DNA from: Synechococcales cyanobacterium 340R_concoct_173_sub
Lineage (GTDB): Bacteria > Cyanobacteriota > Cyanobacteriia > Leptolyngbyales > Leptolyngbyaceae
Assembly: GCA_025354065.1 (NCBI GenBank)
Contig: JANXNM010000167.1
Location: 1-20,823, forward strand
Direction: 5' to 3'
Length of the DNA: 20,823 nt
Under the pieces are notes generated by a model. The model saw only the letters and a program-made list of their open reading frames with translations. It did no database searches and was not told the DNA's origin. This document shows, in pieces, positions 13,791-20,823 of the stretch (the first letter of the stretch is position 1; every line of letters begins with the position of its first letter). A program made the translations under genes and the position numbers.

Positions 13791-15563
13791 ATGAGAACGC
13801 AACAACCGCCGAGCCATTTACACCCGATCGCATCCCTTGGTGTTCTGATAGTGGCCAGTCTATTCAGTACTGGATTCATCGTTGTTCCGCCACCCATAGA
13901 GGAGGGTTCTGTTGGACCCAATGGGATTGATGCCCTTCGACTTCAGCGATCGCCCTTTAATTTGACGGGTCGAAAAATTGTGATTGGCCAAGTCGAAGTA
14001 GGCCGCCCGCCCATGTTTGGGGTTGATAAGGCGCAGGATAAACTGAAGCGGATTCAGCCTGAAGATTCGTTTTTTCATTTCAAACTCAACCAGGTTTTTT
14101 ATCGCGATCGTTTGGCTATTTCTAGCAATCTGACGATGGATCCTCCGATCGATGGTGAGACGCTCCAAAGCCAAGTTGATCCCCATGCAACCCAAGTGGC
14201 CAGCATCATTCTCGGTCAGCACAAACTTCTTCAAGGCATCGCCCCAAACGCCCGAGTCTATTCGGCAGCAGCAGGGGGCATCATGCGCGGTGCCCAGCGA
14301 GAAGACTGTCTGGCGGCCCAAACGGTTGCCTTGCAAAATAGTAATGATGTCCGGGCGATAAATCTAAGCTTTGGCGAATCACTCTTGGAAGACCCACGGC
14401 CTAATGCTTTGCTCGACGGAAACTCTCTGTTGACTCAGTGCGTCGATTGGTCGGCACGGGTCCAAGATGTGTTGTATGTGATTGCGGGCAACCAAGGAAA
14501 GGGAGGCATTCCCATTCCAACCGACCATTACAACGGCATGACGATCGCCTCTTCAAAAGCCGTGAACGATCGCTATGGCAATCTCTACAGTAAAATCGAT
14601 TTTTCAAACCTTGGCGACACCCTCCCCAGCCTGAGTCAGCCCCGTCGTGGCAAAGAAAGTAATACTGGAAACCGCCGACAGGTTGCGCTTTCAGCTCCCG
14701 GCCACCGCATCACCGTTCGTAAGCTGAATGGTCAAATCACCACGGCAACAGGCACCAGTTTCGCCACCCCCCATGTCACTGGGACGGTTGCGCTGCTTCA
14801 GGAATGGGGCGATCGGCAACTTGTGAAAAGCTGTAAGCGGGGGAATGGTTGTTCATTGCCTTGGACTACGGATGCGCGCCGCCATGAGGTGATGAAGGTT
14901 GTGTTGATGAATTCGGCAGACAAGCTTCAGGACTCCGGCGATGGGAATTTGTTGGGGATGTCTCGGACGATGATGCAAAAAAATAATCAGGACTGGTTCA
15001 CGTCAAAAAGTTTCACGTCTCAAAATCTCCCGTCAGATTCAGCGAGCAATCTATCTCCGCTAAACATCCAGTTCGGCACCGGACATCTCAATGCTAGCCG
15101 TGCCCATCAGCAATTCGATGGCGGACAATGGAAACCGGGAATGGTGCCACCGATCGGCTGGGATTATCGAACTATTGATCAATCTCGGGTTATGGATTAC
15201 GCGATTTCCTCCGAGCTTAAAGTCAACAGCTACATTTCCCTTACGTTAGCTTGGGACCGCCAAGTTGATTTGCAGGACCGGAATCTGAATGGAAAATTTG
15301 ACCTGACTGAGACCTTTGTCGATCGGGGTTTAAATAATCTCGATCTCTATCTGATGTCCATGGATGAGCAAGATACTCGCCGTAGCATTGCCTCGTCTGT
15401 TAGCAATGTGGATAGTGTGGAACATATATTTCATAAAATTCCCCGATCGGGCCAGTACAAAATTCGGGTAGTCTTTCGATCGCAAATCAATGAACCGACT
15501 CAGGCATTTGCTTTAGCGTGGTGGAGCGTTCCGGTCGTTAATATCTTGAAAAATTCTAAGTAA
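13791..15563 (+). CDS. Secreted subtilisin-like (S8) serine peptidase
   Basis: A 590-residue protein with an N-terminal hydrophobic segment (about 14-32) that should export or anchor it. The S8 catalytic positions are visible: His132 (DPHATQVASII), oxyanion Asn234 (YVIAGNQG) and nucleophile Ser323 (GTSFATPHVTGTVALL). At the Asp position the motif reads IGQVEVG, with Glu69 instead of the usual DTG/DSG. The C-terminal 110 residues form a beta-rich domain (LTLAWDRQV, NNLDLYL, EHIFHKI, SGQYKIRV) like those found after subtilase cores. It includes DRNLNGKFDLTE (496-507), an EF-hand-like calcium loop. It is followed after 77 nt by a serpin gene. Activity with Glu69 is uncertain; the substitution may be a family feature. 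Confidence 0.85.
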   Translation: MRTQQPPSHLHPIASLGVLIVASLFSTGFIVVPPPIEEGSVGPNGIDALRLQRSPFNLTGRKIVIGQVEVGRPPMFGVDKAQDKLKRIQPEDSFFHFKLNQVFYRDRLAISSNLTMDPPIDGETLQSQVDPHATQVASIILGQHKLLQGIAPNARVYSAAAGGIMRGAQREDCLAAQTVALQNSNDVRAINLSFGESLLEDPRPNALLDGNSLLTQCVDWSARVQDVLYVIAGNQGKGGIPIPTDHYNGMTIASSKAVNDRYGNLYSKIDFSNLGDTLPSLSQPRRGKESNTGNRRQVALSAPGHRITVRKLNGQITTATGTSFATPHVTGTVALLQEWGDRQLVKSCKRGNGCSLPWTTDARRHEVMKVVLMNSADKLQDSGDGNLLGMSRTMMQKNNQDWFTSKSFTSQNLPSDSASNLSPLNIQFGTGHLNASRAHQQFDGGQWKPGMVPPIGWDYRTIDQSRVMDYAISSELKVNSYISLTLAWDRQVDLQDRNLNGKFDLTETFVDRGLNNLDLYLMSMDEQDTRRSIASSVSNVDSVEHIFHKIPRSGQYKIRVVFRSQINEPTQAFALAWWSVPVVNILKNSK

Positions 15564-15640
15564 ATATGTCCCGAAATCGATCGTTCTCCATTGTATCTAA
15601 CGTTGTCTAGAATCAATTACAAGCGCATCACCGGGCATCC

Positions 15641-16945
15641 ATGAAGAATCATCAACTTAATCGAAAAATTGGAGGATCCCTATTAGCCCTGAGTCTAATG
15701 TTGGGCGTAATGGGTTGTACTGCCCCAGCTAGCCGATCGGCAGATTCGCTGCCCATAGCCAGCCAGCCCAATTCTTCTCTTGTTGCCCAGCCCAGCATTG
15801 ACGGACGAATCTCTCGACCCGCATCAAAACCAATGAACTCTAAGCTGATTGCTGCTCAAACCCGATTTAGCTTGAATCTTTTCTCAACAATTCACAAAAA
15901 AGATCCCAAGAGAAATTTATTCATTTCGCCCATCAGCATTTCTCAAGCGATCGCCATGATCTACAACGGTGCAGCGGCGGAAACCCAAACAGCGATCGGA
16001 TCGGCACTTGCCCTAGAAGATTTGTCGCTAGACGATTTTAATAGCGCCAACGAAGATCTCCGCAACGCCCTAGAATATCCCGGCAAAAACATTCAGCTCA
16101 ACATTGCGAATTCCATTTGGACTAACCAAGATACGCCCATTAGTCCTAACTTTATCCGTCGCAATCAACAGTTTTATAACGCTAAGGTCGAGTCTTTAGA
16201 TTTCAATAATAAAAAGTCGATCGGCATCATCAATAATTGGGTCAAACGTAATACCCAAGGCAAAATTGAGGGAATTGTCGATCAACTTAGCGAGGCCGAT
16301 CGGCTGATTCTTGTCAATGCTACTTACTTCAAAGGCGACTGGAGTAGCCCGTTTACCTTAGACCAAACTACGCCTCAAGACTTCTCTGCTTCTGACGGGA
16401 AGAAGACCGTGCCGATGATGGCAAAGCGAGGGACATTTCGCTATTTTGAGATGGAGGGGTTACAGGCCGTTGCATTGCCCTATGGCGATCGGCGGTTGAA
16501 TCTCTACGTTTTTCTGCCAAAAAATGGACAGACTCTTGATACCGTTATTCAAACCCTCACGCCAGAAACTTGGTCGCAGTGGATGAGCAAGTTTAGAACG
16601 GTTCCCGGCTATCTCCAGTTGCCGCGCTTCAAAATGGAATCTAAGCTAGAACTTCAGAACCCCTTAAGTGAACTCGGAATGGGGATTGCTTTTAGTGATA
16701 AAGCTAATTTTTCAAGCCTCAGCACCCGTCCAGTTCAAATTGATCAAGTAGTTCATAAAACCTTTGTTGAGGTGAATGAATCTGGCACCACAGCAGCAGC
16801 AGCGACTGCGATCGGAATTAGATCTACCTCAGTAGAAGCGGTGAAAATGCCTTTTGAAATGAAGGTCAATCAACCATTCTTGTGTGTTCTTCGTGATGAT
16901 ATAACGGGCGCTATTTTATTCATGGGCGCTATCAACAATCCTTAA
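15641..16945 (+). CDS. Serpin lipoprotein (serine protease inhibitor, I4)
   Basis: A 434-residue serpin. The N-terminus has a lipobox ending VMGC (Cys26), so the protein should be lipid-anchored, followed by a polar linker to about residue 65. The serpin fold is evident from FSLNLF, NLFISPISISQAIAM, LNIANSIW, LILVNATYFKGDW and the C-terminal signature with NQPFLCVLRD and ILFMGAINNP. The hinge NESGTTAAAATA (from Glu380) has the small residues of inhibitory serpins that insert the reactive loop into the central sheet. Counting 17 from Glu380 puts P1 at a Thr, with an Arg two residues earlier, so target specificity is unclear. The same-strand upstream neighbour is a subtilase, a plausible target or partner. 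Confidence 0.93.
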   Translation: MKNHQLNRKIGGSLLALSLMLGVMGCTAPASRSADSLPIASQPNSSLVAQPSIDGRISRPASKPMNSKLIAAQTRFSLNLFSTIHKKDPKRNLFISPISISQAIAMIYNGAAAETQTAIGSALALEDLSLDDFNSANEDLRNALEYPGKNIQLNIANSIWTNQDTPISPNFIRRNQQFYNAKVESLDFNNKKSIGIINNWVKRNTQGKIEGIVDQLSEADRLILVNATYFKGDWSSPFTLDQTTPQDFSASDGKKTVPMMAKRGTFRYFEMEGLQAVALPYGDRRLNLYVFLPKNGQTLDTVIQTLTPETWSQWMSKFRTVPGYLQLPRFKMESKLELQNPLSELGMGIAFSDKANFSSLSTRPVQIDQVVHKTFVEVNESGTTAAAATAIGIRSTSVEAVKMPFEMKVNQPFLCVLRDDITGAILFMGAINNP

Positions 16946-16986
16946 ATTCCTAATAGTCCAAAGGGCAGAATGTAGGTTTCAAATGA

Positions 16987-18234
16987 TTATTTAGCGTCAT
17001 GTCGTGGAAATGATGGCAAATTGATCGCAGCCATTGAATCTCGTTTTTGAGACTTTGTTTTGGAAATTAGAGGGGCAATAGGAATGGTTGGGAGTTCTTC
17101 GTCTCTTGAATGTGTTGTCCCGACAATAATTACCTCTTCGCCCATGATTGCATTGACCTGAGCAATTACCTCCGCCCAATTATCTAATCGTTGTGCATCG
17201 TCGAGCGTTGGGTTGCGTTCAATTTGGCTGAGATCGAGTTGATCACCATCATCGTCTGAGACTGCTTCAATTTGAGGGGTTACTACGATCGGGGTTTCGG
17301 TTGGGGTTTCAACTGAGGCTTCGATCGCAACGGCAACGGTTTCCTCAAGGGCAGATGTCTCCCCAATACTGCCTAAATCACGGTTTAAACAACGGTCTGG
17401 TTCACTTTCCGTCACGATCGCATTGGCCCAAGGCTGACGTATCGGTGTCTCATTGACTTCGACTATTGCACTCGTAACACTCCAAGGCTGGACAGGTTGC
17501 GATCGGGGGATTTTGACTTTGGGGGGCGAGATGACGACAGGGTTCAGGGCTTCGTCTAAAAAGTCGGCCACAAATCCTTGAGCAGTCGCAGGCGGCACAT
17601 CTAAGCATTTTTCAAGGGCTGCTTTGAATTGCAACGTGTAGCGTTGTTGACGATGAAGCCGCGATCGTAAATCTCGGGCTGTTTGCTCTGATTGGGTAAA
17701 TTGGTGAAGATTTTCACTCGATCGTTGTTGTACTGCGGCACATTCGCGCTCAAGTTGGGCGATTTGTTCGTGGCTGCTTTGAAGCTGATCGGTTAATGTT
17801 TCCACTAAGATCTGTTGCCTTTGGGCCATGCGATGAGAGTTTTCTAGTTCTACAAATAGCTGGCTGAGTCGAACTTGTGATCCGGATAGAGCTTGATTTT
17901 GTTGGGCCAATAGGCTGTCGGAACTTTCGGATGAATCAGACTGCGCCAGAGTGACAGCTTTCCAGCGTTCGATTTCAGCCCACAGTGACGTTTGCGATCG
18001 CAGTAATGCGGCTTCGAGTTCAGTGACTTGCGATCGGAGTTCTTGGTTTTGGGTCTGGACCTTCACATAAAAATCGCCACTGACCAAACTCGGCGGGACC
18101 GGAAGCTCTTCCCCTTGCTGTAATAGGTCGTCCACAGGCATCGAATTCGGAAACGTTACAACTTCCCATTCGTCTGAAGGTCTGGTTTCATGAGAATGAG
18201 GCGAATTGGGCTGATTTTGGGTAGATTCATGCAT
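16987..18234 (-). CDS. Coiled-coil protein of unknown function
   Basis: A 415-residue soluble protein with an acidic, Pro-rich N-terminus (about 1-50), a long Gln/Glu/Leu-rich heptad region (about 55-210) predicted as coiled coil, the segment FKAALEKCLDVP at about 203-214 that I recall as conserved in cyanobacterial homologues, and an acidic Pro/Val/Glu-rich C-terminal half likely to be disordered. There is no signal peptide or membrane segment. It follows csaB on the same strand after 89 bases, so the two may be co-transcribed. A structural or scaffold role is a guess. Confidence 0.75.
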   Translation of the reverse strand: MHESTQNQPNSPHSHETRPSDEWEVVTFPNSMPVDDLLQQGEELPVPPSLVSGDFYVKVQTQNQELRSQVTELEAALLRSQTSLWAEIERWKAVTLAQSDSSESSDSLLAQQNQALSGSQVRLSQLFVELENSHRMAQRQQILVETLTDQLQSSHEQIAQLERECAAVQQRSSENLHQFTQSEQTARDLRSRLHRQQRYTLQFKAALEKCLDVPPATAQGFVADFLDEALNPVVISPPKVKIPRSQPVQPWSVTSAIVEVNETPIRQPWANAIVTESEPDRCLNRDLGSIGETSALEETVAVAIEASVETPTETPIVVTPQIEAVSDDDGDQLDLSQIERNPTLDDAQRLDNWAEVIAQVNAIMGEEVIIVGTTHSRDEELPTIPIAPLISKTKSQKRDSMAAINLPSFPRHDAK

Positions 18235-18323
18235 AATTTTGATGTCCTGCGTGACGTTCTGCCTATGAAAACCTTAAAGCTAGGATAACTTAAGTCTGAA
18301 GTAAGTAAATTAAGTCTTTTGAC

Positions 18324-19460
18324 TCATATTGAACTTCTGGAAGTTTTGTCAAGCACTTGGCGTAAAAGATCTTGATGTTGGGTTGCGCCTTGAATTAACG
18401 TTTGGCGAGCATCTTCACGGTCCGTCCGTCCATCTTTCGGATTGCCATAATCGCTGCCCTGATCTATGGCTCGTTTCAATTCCGGGAGCCATTCACCTAT
18501 ACGGTTATCAAAGGTTGGATCCATTTCGCCGAGTTCTACGACACCACTCAAATGAGCCGCTTCCATCACCTTTGTCACTTTTGGATCGTAGCTTAAGGCA
18601 AAGCAGTTGCAGCCTTCAGAGATGGACATAATGACCGCATGAAGCCGCATTGCGATAGTAAATATAATGCTGGGATGCCCAAATAATCCCTTCATCACTT
18701 GAGGATTATCTAGTCTCAAAACCATACTCCTGGGAATCCTTGCCTGTAAATCTTGGGCTAATTTCCCATCCAAGCTTTCCTGAAACGGCACCAAGAGAAT
18801 AGTGAACCTACGATCGTTTTTCTGAAACTCGATTAAGGACTGAATTAGAATTTCCAGCCGATCGGGCGTTAAGCTCGAATGCTCCCGAAGATTCATGGCA
18901 ATGCAATATTTGCTGTTGTGATCACGAAAATGTGGGTCATTAGAAAAGTCAAAACTGTAGTCTGCTTTCATTGCCCAGACAGGATCGGGAGCGATCGTTG
19001 CTGGAATTCTCCAACGTTGCAACATTTCATAGGAAGCCAGATCGCGTACCGTCACCAGCCGACAGCGTTTCAACACATTTCTCGTCAGCCAACGGTTCGA
19101 TCGATGCTTCAACGGTCCGATGCCCTGTGCCCAAGCGATCGTCTCCAAACCTAACATCTGGGCCAGTTTCATCAAGCCGCCGTAATATATCGGACTCACC
19201 CGGCTGCTGTTGTCCTGCATCAAGCTTCCGCCACCCCAAATGAAGACGTTGGCTCGACGCATCTCTTTAACCACAGCGATTAAATCCCAGCGATCGCAAG
19301 CTTTAACGTGGTAACGATCGCGGGTCTCGGTTGGATTTTTAGATAGAACAATGGGTTCGATGTGGTCAGGAAGGGATTGAAGCAGGCAAATTAAGAGTGC
19401 TTCGTCCCCGGCATTGCCCATGCCATAGTAGCCGCAGAGAATTGCCCGTTGTTTCGACAT
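18324..19460 (-). CDS. csaB: Polysaccharide pyruvyl transferase CsaB
   Basis: CsaB-type enzymes add ketal-linked pyruvate to cell-wall polysaccharide; in Bacillus this creates the anchor for SLH-domain proteins, and cyanobacterial homologues probably modify a peptidoglycan-linked polymer that binds SLH outer-membrane porins. The 378-residue protein has GYYGMGNAGDEALL (about 10-23), VFIWGGGSLMQD (about 72-83), AWAQGIGPL, a VTVRD segment, APDPVWAM, and a C-terminal MRLHAVIMS motif, all typical of the pyruvyl-transferase fold. No Shine-Dalgarno sequence precedes ATG 19460. It is divergent from the DUF2499 gene and upstream of a coiled-coil gene. Confidence 0.9.
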   Translation of the reverse strand: MSKQRAILCGYYGMGNAGDEALLICLLQSLPDHIEPIVLSKNPTETRDRYHVKACDRWDLIAVVKEMRRANVFIWGGGSLMQDNSSRVSPIYYGGLMKLAQMLGLETIAWAQGIGPLKHRSNRWLTRNVLKRCRLVTVRDLASYEMLQRWRIPATIAPDPVWAMKADYSFDFSNDPHFRDHNSKYCIAMNLREHSSLTPDRLEILIQSLIEFQKNDRRFTILLVPFQESLDGKLAQDLQARIPRSMVLRLDNPQVMKGLFGHPSIIFTIAMRLHAVIMSISEGCNCFALSYDPKVTKVMEAAHLSGVVELGEMDPTFDNRIGEWLPELKRAIDQGSDYGNPKDGRTDREDARQTLIQGATQHQDLLRQVLDKTSRSSI

Positions 19461-19525
19461 GTCACAGAGATTGAGAAATTAGCTTGAGACCTATAATAGA
19501 GCAGACATTGAGAGATAGTTATTTT

Positions 19526-19843
19526 ATGAATGCGCTTTCGATTCCCACTTGGATTATTCATATTTCCAGCGTCATTGAATGGATTGTGGCAATCTTTCTG
19601 ATCTGGCGCTTTGCTGAAGTGAAAAATCTGCCCGCTTGGCGATCGCTCTCCTTCGGAATGTTACCCGCCCTCGTGAGTGCGATGTGCGCTTGTACTTGGC
19701 ACTTTTTTGACAATAGTCCCGCGCTGGAATGGTTGGTGACAACTCAGGCAGCGACCACCTTACTCGGCAACTGCACGATGATGGCGGCAGCTTGGTGGAT
19801 TTGGAAAAACCGATCGCCCAGTCCGTCTGATGGGTCCGTCTAA
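19526..19843 (+). CDS. DUF2499 (Ycf49-like) membrane protein
   Basis: A 105-residue membrane protein of the DUF2499/Ycf49-like family found in cyanobacteria and plastid-bearing eukaryotes, function unknown. I chose ATG 19526 because MNALSIPTWIIHISSVIEW is the family start; an in-frame extension to 19484 is not family-like. About three hydrophobic segments are visible (around residues 7-30, 40-60 and 72-92), with conserved HISSVIEW and CTWHFF. Its stop overlaps the next start as TAATG. Confidence 0.88.
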   Translation: MNALSIPTWIIHISSVIEWIVAIFLIWRFAEVKNLPAWRSLSFGMLPALVSAMCACTWHFFDNSPALEWLVTTQAATTLLGNCTMMAAAWWIWKNRSPSPSDGSV

Positions 19844-20130
19844 TGTCTAAAGAATCGTTATTCGCACTGTCATTATTTCCTTACTTAGGCTTTCTTTGGT
19901 TCCTCGGGAAATCGGGTCAAGCGCCCAAGTTGGTGATGGTTGGCTTTTATTTATTACTGGTATTTGTAGTGGTTACTATCCCTGCCGGACTTTATGCTCG
20001 CAATATCTACGGTCAGGAGTTGGCCAATGTGGACTGGCTCCATGGTGCTGCGGAGTCGTTTTTAACCTTATCTAATATTGTGGTAGTTCTAGGATTCGCC
20101 CAGGTGTTGCAAAACATTCAGTCCAAATAA
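19843..20130 (+). CDS. DUF3593 membrane protein
   Basis: A 95-residue membrane protein of the DUF3593 family, also shared by cyanobacteria and plants, function unknown. It has SLFPYLGFLWFL near the N-terminus, a middle hydrophobic helix (VGFYLLLVFVVVTIPAGLYA) followed by a YG..LANVDWLHGAAESFLTLSN segment, and a final hydrophobic stretch. It overlaps the DUF2499 gene by one base, so the two are probably translated together and may work as a membrane complex, a known co-occurring pair. Confidence 0.88.
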   Translation: MSKESLFALSLFPYLGFLWFLGKSGQAPKLVMVGFYLLLVFVVVTIPAGLYARNIYGQELANVDWLHGAAESFLTLSNIVVVLGFAQVLQNIQSK

Positions 20131-20388
20131 GACTACTGGAACTTGCATCATTCATTTCTCGTCACCAAACCTAAAGTAGAATGCAATCCGATTTCTAAAT
20201 TTTGGTCAGTCCGAAATTGAATGTGTCACAATCATCAGCGATCGTCCCGTGCAGATTTTGGTAAGTTGCGATCGTTGTAGGTTTGTTGTTGCAAATGTGT
20301 TGATGTGTTGGTTCTTCACCTAGATTATTTTTGCTAGATTCAGTTGTTCATTTTTATCGATGCCCCGTAGGGTGTGTCAGGAGCCATT
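20131..20388. other. Spacer upstream of tic22; no gene seen
   Basis: This 258-base spacer is moderately AT-rich and contains GCGATCGT-like sites but no coding frame that I can support, no clear terminator for the preceding pair, and no promoter matching both consensus hexamers at the right spacing. The CAGGAG at 20379-20383 is the ribosome-binding site of the next gene. Confidence 0.55.
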
Positions 20389-20823
20389 ATGAAATCTTTA
20401 ATCCGTTGGAGTACAAACCTAGGTCTTGCAAGTGGAGCGCTTTTGAGTGCCATGTTGCTGAATACCCTATCGGTATTGGCCCTCACCCCGGAGCAAATCA
20501 CCCAAAAGCTTGGCCCGATTCCGGTCTTTACCCTGACGGATGACAAAGGTGCGCCCTTGGTATCGAATCCGCCTAAGGACGAAAAAGCAAATCCGATCGC
20601 TCGTGTCTTTCTCAGCCAAAAAGATGCTCAAGAGTTTTTGGCTCGTCTAAAAGCTGAAAAGCCTGACCTTGCGAAAAGCTTGCAGGTTCGTCCTTTATCC
20701 ATGGCGGAAGTCTATGATTTGAAGCTCAAAAACAAGGACAAACAGCCCCAACTAGACTTCGTTTACATTCCGACTCGTAAGCAGTCTGAGGCAGCTCTGG
20801 CGCTCGCGAATACCGCTGGTGCA
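20389..20823 (+). CDS. Tic22 family protein, 3' end cut by window end
   Basis: The first 145 codons of a Tic22-like gene; the frame is still open at the window edge. ATG 20389 follows CAGGAG at good spacing. A signal peptide (about 1-31, ending LSVLA) precedes LTPEQITQKLGPIPVFTLTD, then RVFLSQKDAQEFLARLK and PLSMAEVYDLKL, the Tic22 domain pattern. In Anabaena, Tic22 is a periplasmic/thylakoid-associated chaperone needed for outer-membrane integrity, and plant Tic22 aids chloroplast protein import. The role here is inferred from those homologues. It seems to be a single-gene unit. Confidence 0.88.
   Translation, partial: MKSLIRWSTNLGLASGALLSAMLLNTLSVLALTPEQITQKLGPIPVFTLTDDKGAPLVSNPPKDEKANPIARVFLSQKDAQEFLARLKAEKPDLAKSLQVRPLSMAEVYDLKLKNKDKQPQLDFVYIPTRKQSEAALALANTAGA

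Noticed and set aside
13860..14336. 158-residue minus-strand frame inside the S8 protease gene
   Set aside because: The plus-strand frame has clear protease motifs throughout; the reverse frame has none.
1..20823. CRISPR array or repeat family from the many CGATCG-containing sequences
   Set aside because: They are scattered HIP1-type octamers in genes and spacers, without regular spacing or spacers.

Overview
The window looks like a cyanobacterial chromosome segment. The HIP1 octamer GCGATCGC occurs at least a dozen times by eye, and several genes belong to families known mainly from cyanobacteria (NarM, DUF2949, the DUF2499/DUF3593 pair, CsaB, Tic22). It is mostly housekeeping DNA, with one decayed, rearranged patch between about 1.5 and 4 kb. 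I saw no tRNA, rRNA or CRISPR array.

Layout. (1) 1-1529: the 3' part of aroC (chorismate synthase), overlapping by 8 nt a narM-like gene for a nitrate reductase-associated protein. (2) 1530-3975: the rearranged patch. It holds a dead copy of a CspA-type cold-shock gene with two in-frame stops, an intact copy about 490 bp away that shares its roughly 140-nt leader, a truncated second copy of narM, an IS630-type transposase stump that runs into that fragment, an unrecognised frameshifted gene, and a small CxxC protein gene. (3) 4292-9804: dxs, a secreted protein with an exact 33-residue cysteine repeat, purN, trhO, DUF2949 and small membrane-protein genes. (4) 9881-11136: a ten-codon upstream ORF with a strong Shine-Dalgarno sequence, overlapping the start of a YbjN-family gene, which itself overlaps a LipM-type octanoyltransferase gene. 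(5) 11205-12849: a promoter carrying a perfect palindrome, then a membrane GGDEF-EAL gene whose GGDEF half is broken by deletion, frameshift and stop while the EAL phosphodiesterase half keeps its catalytic residues. (6) 12913-16945: rpe on the minus strand, then on the plus strand a secreted subtilisin-like protein (Glu at the usual Asp position, plus an EF-hand-like loop) followed 77 nt later by a lipoprotein serpin. (7) 16987-20823: csaB followed by a coiled-coil protein gene (minus strand), then the overlapping DUF2499-DUF3593 pair and the 5' part of a Tic22 gene.

Metabolically, dxs starts the isoprenoid (MEP) pathway, purN serves purine synthesis, rpe the Calvin and pentose phosphate cycles, aroC the shikimate pathway and the LipM-type gene lipoylation. 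The most interesting points are the protease/serpin pair, the decaying csp duplication with its conserved leader, the cysteine-repeat protein, the leader peptide before ybjN, and the GGDEF-EAL gene reduced to an apparent phosphodiesterase.
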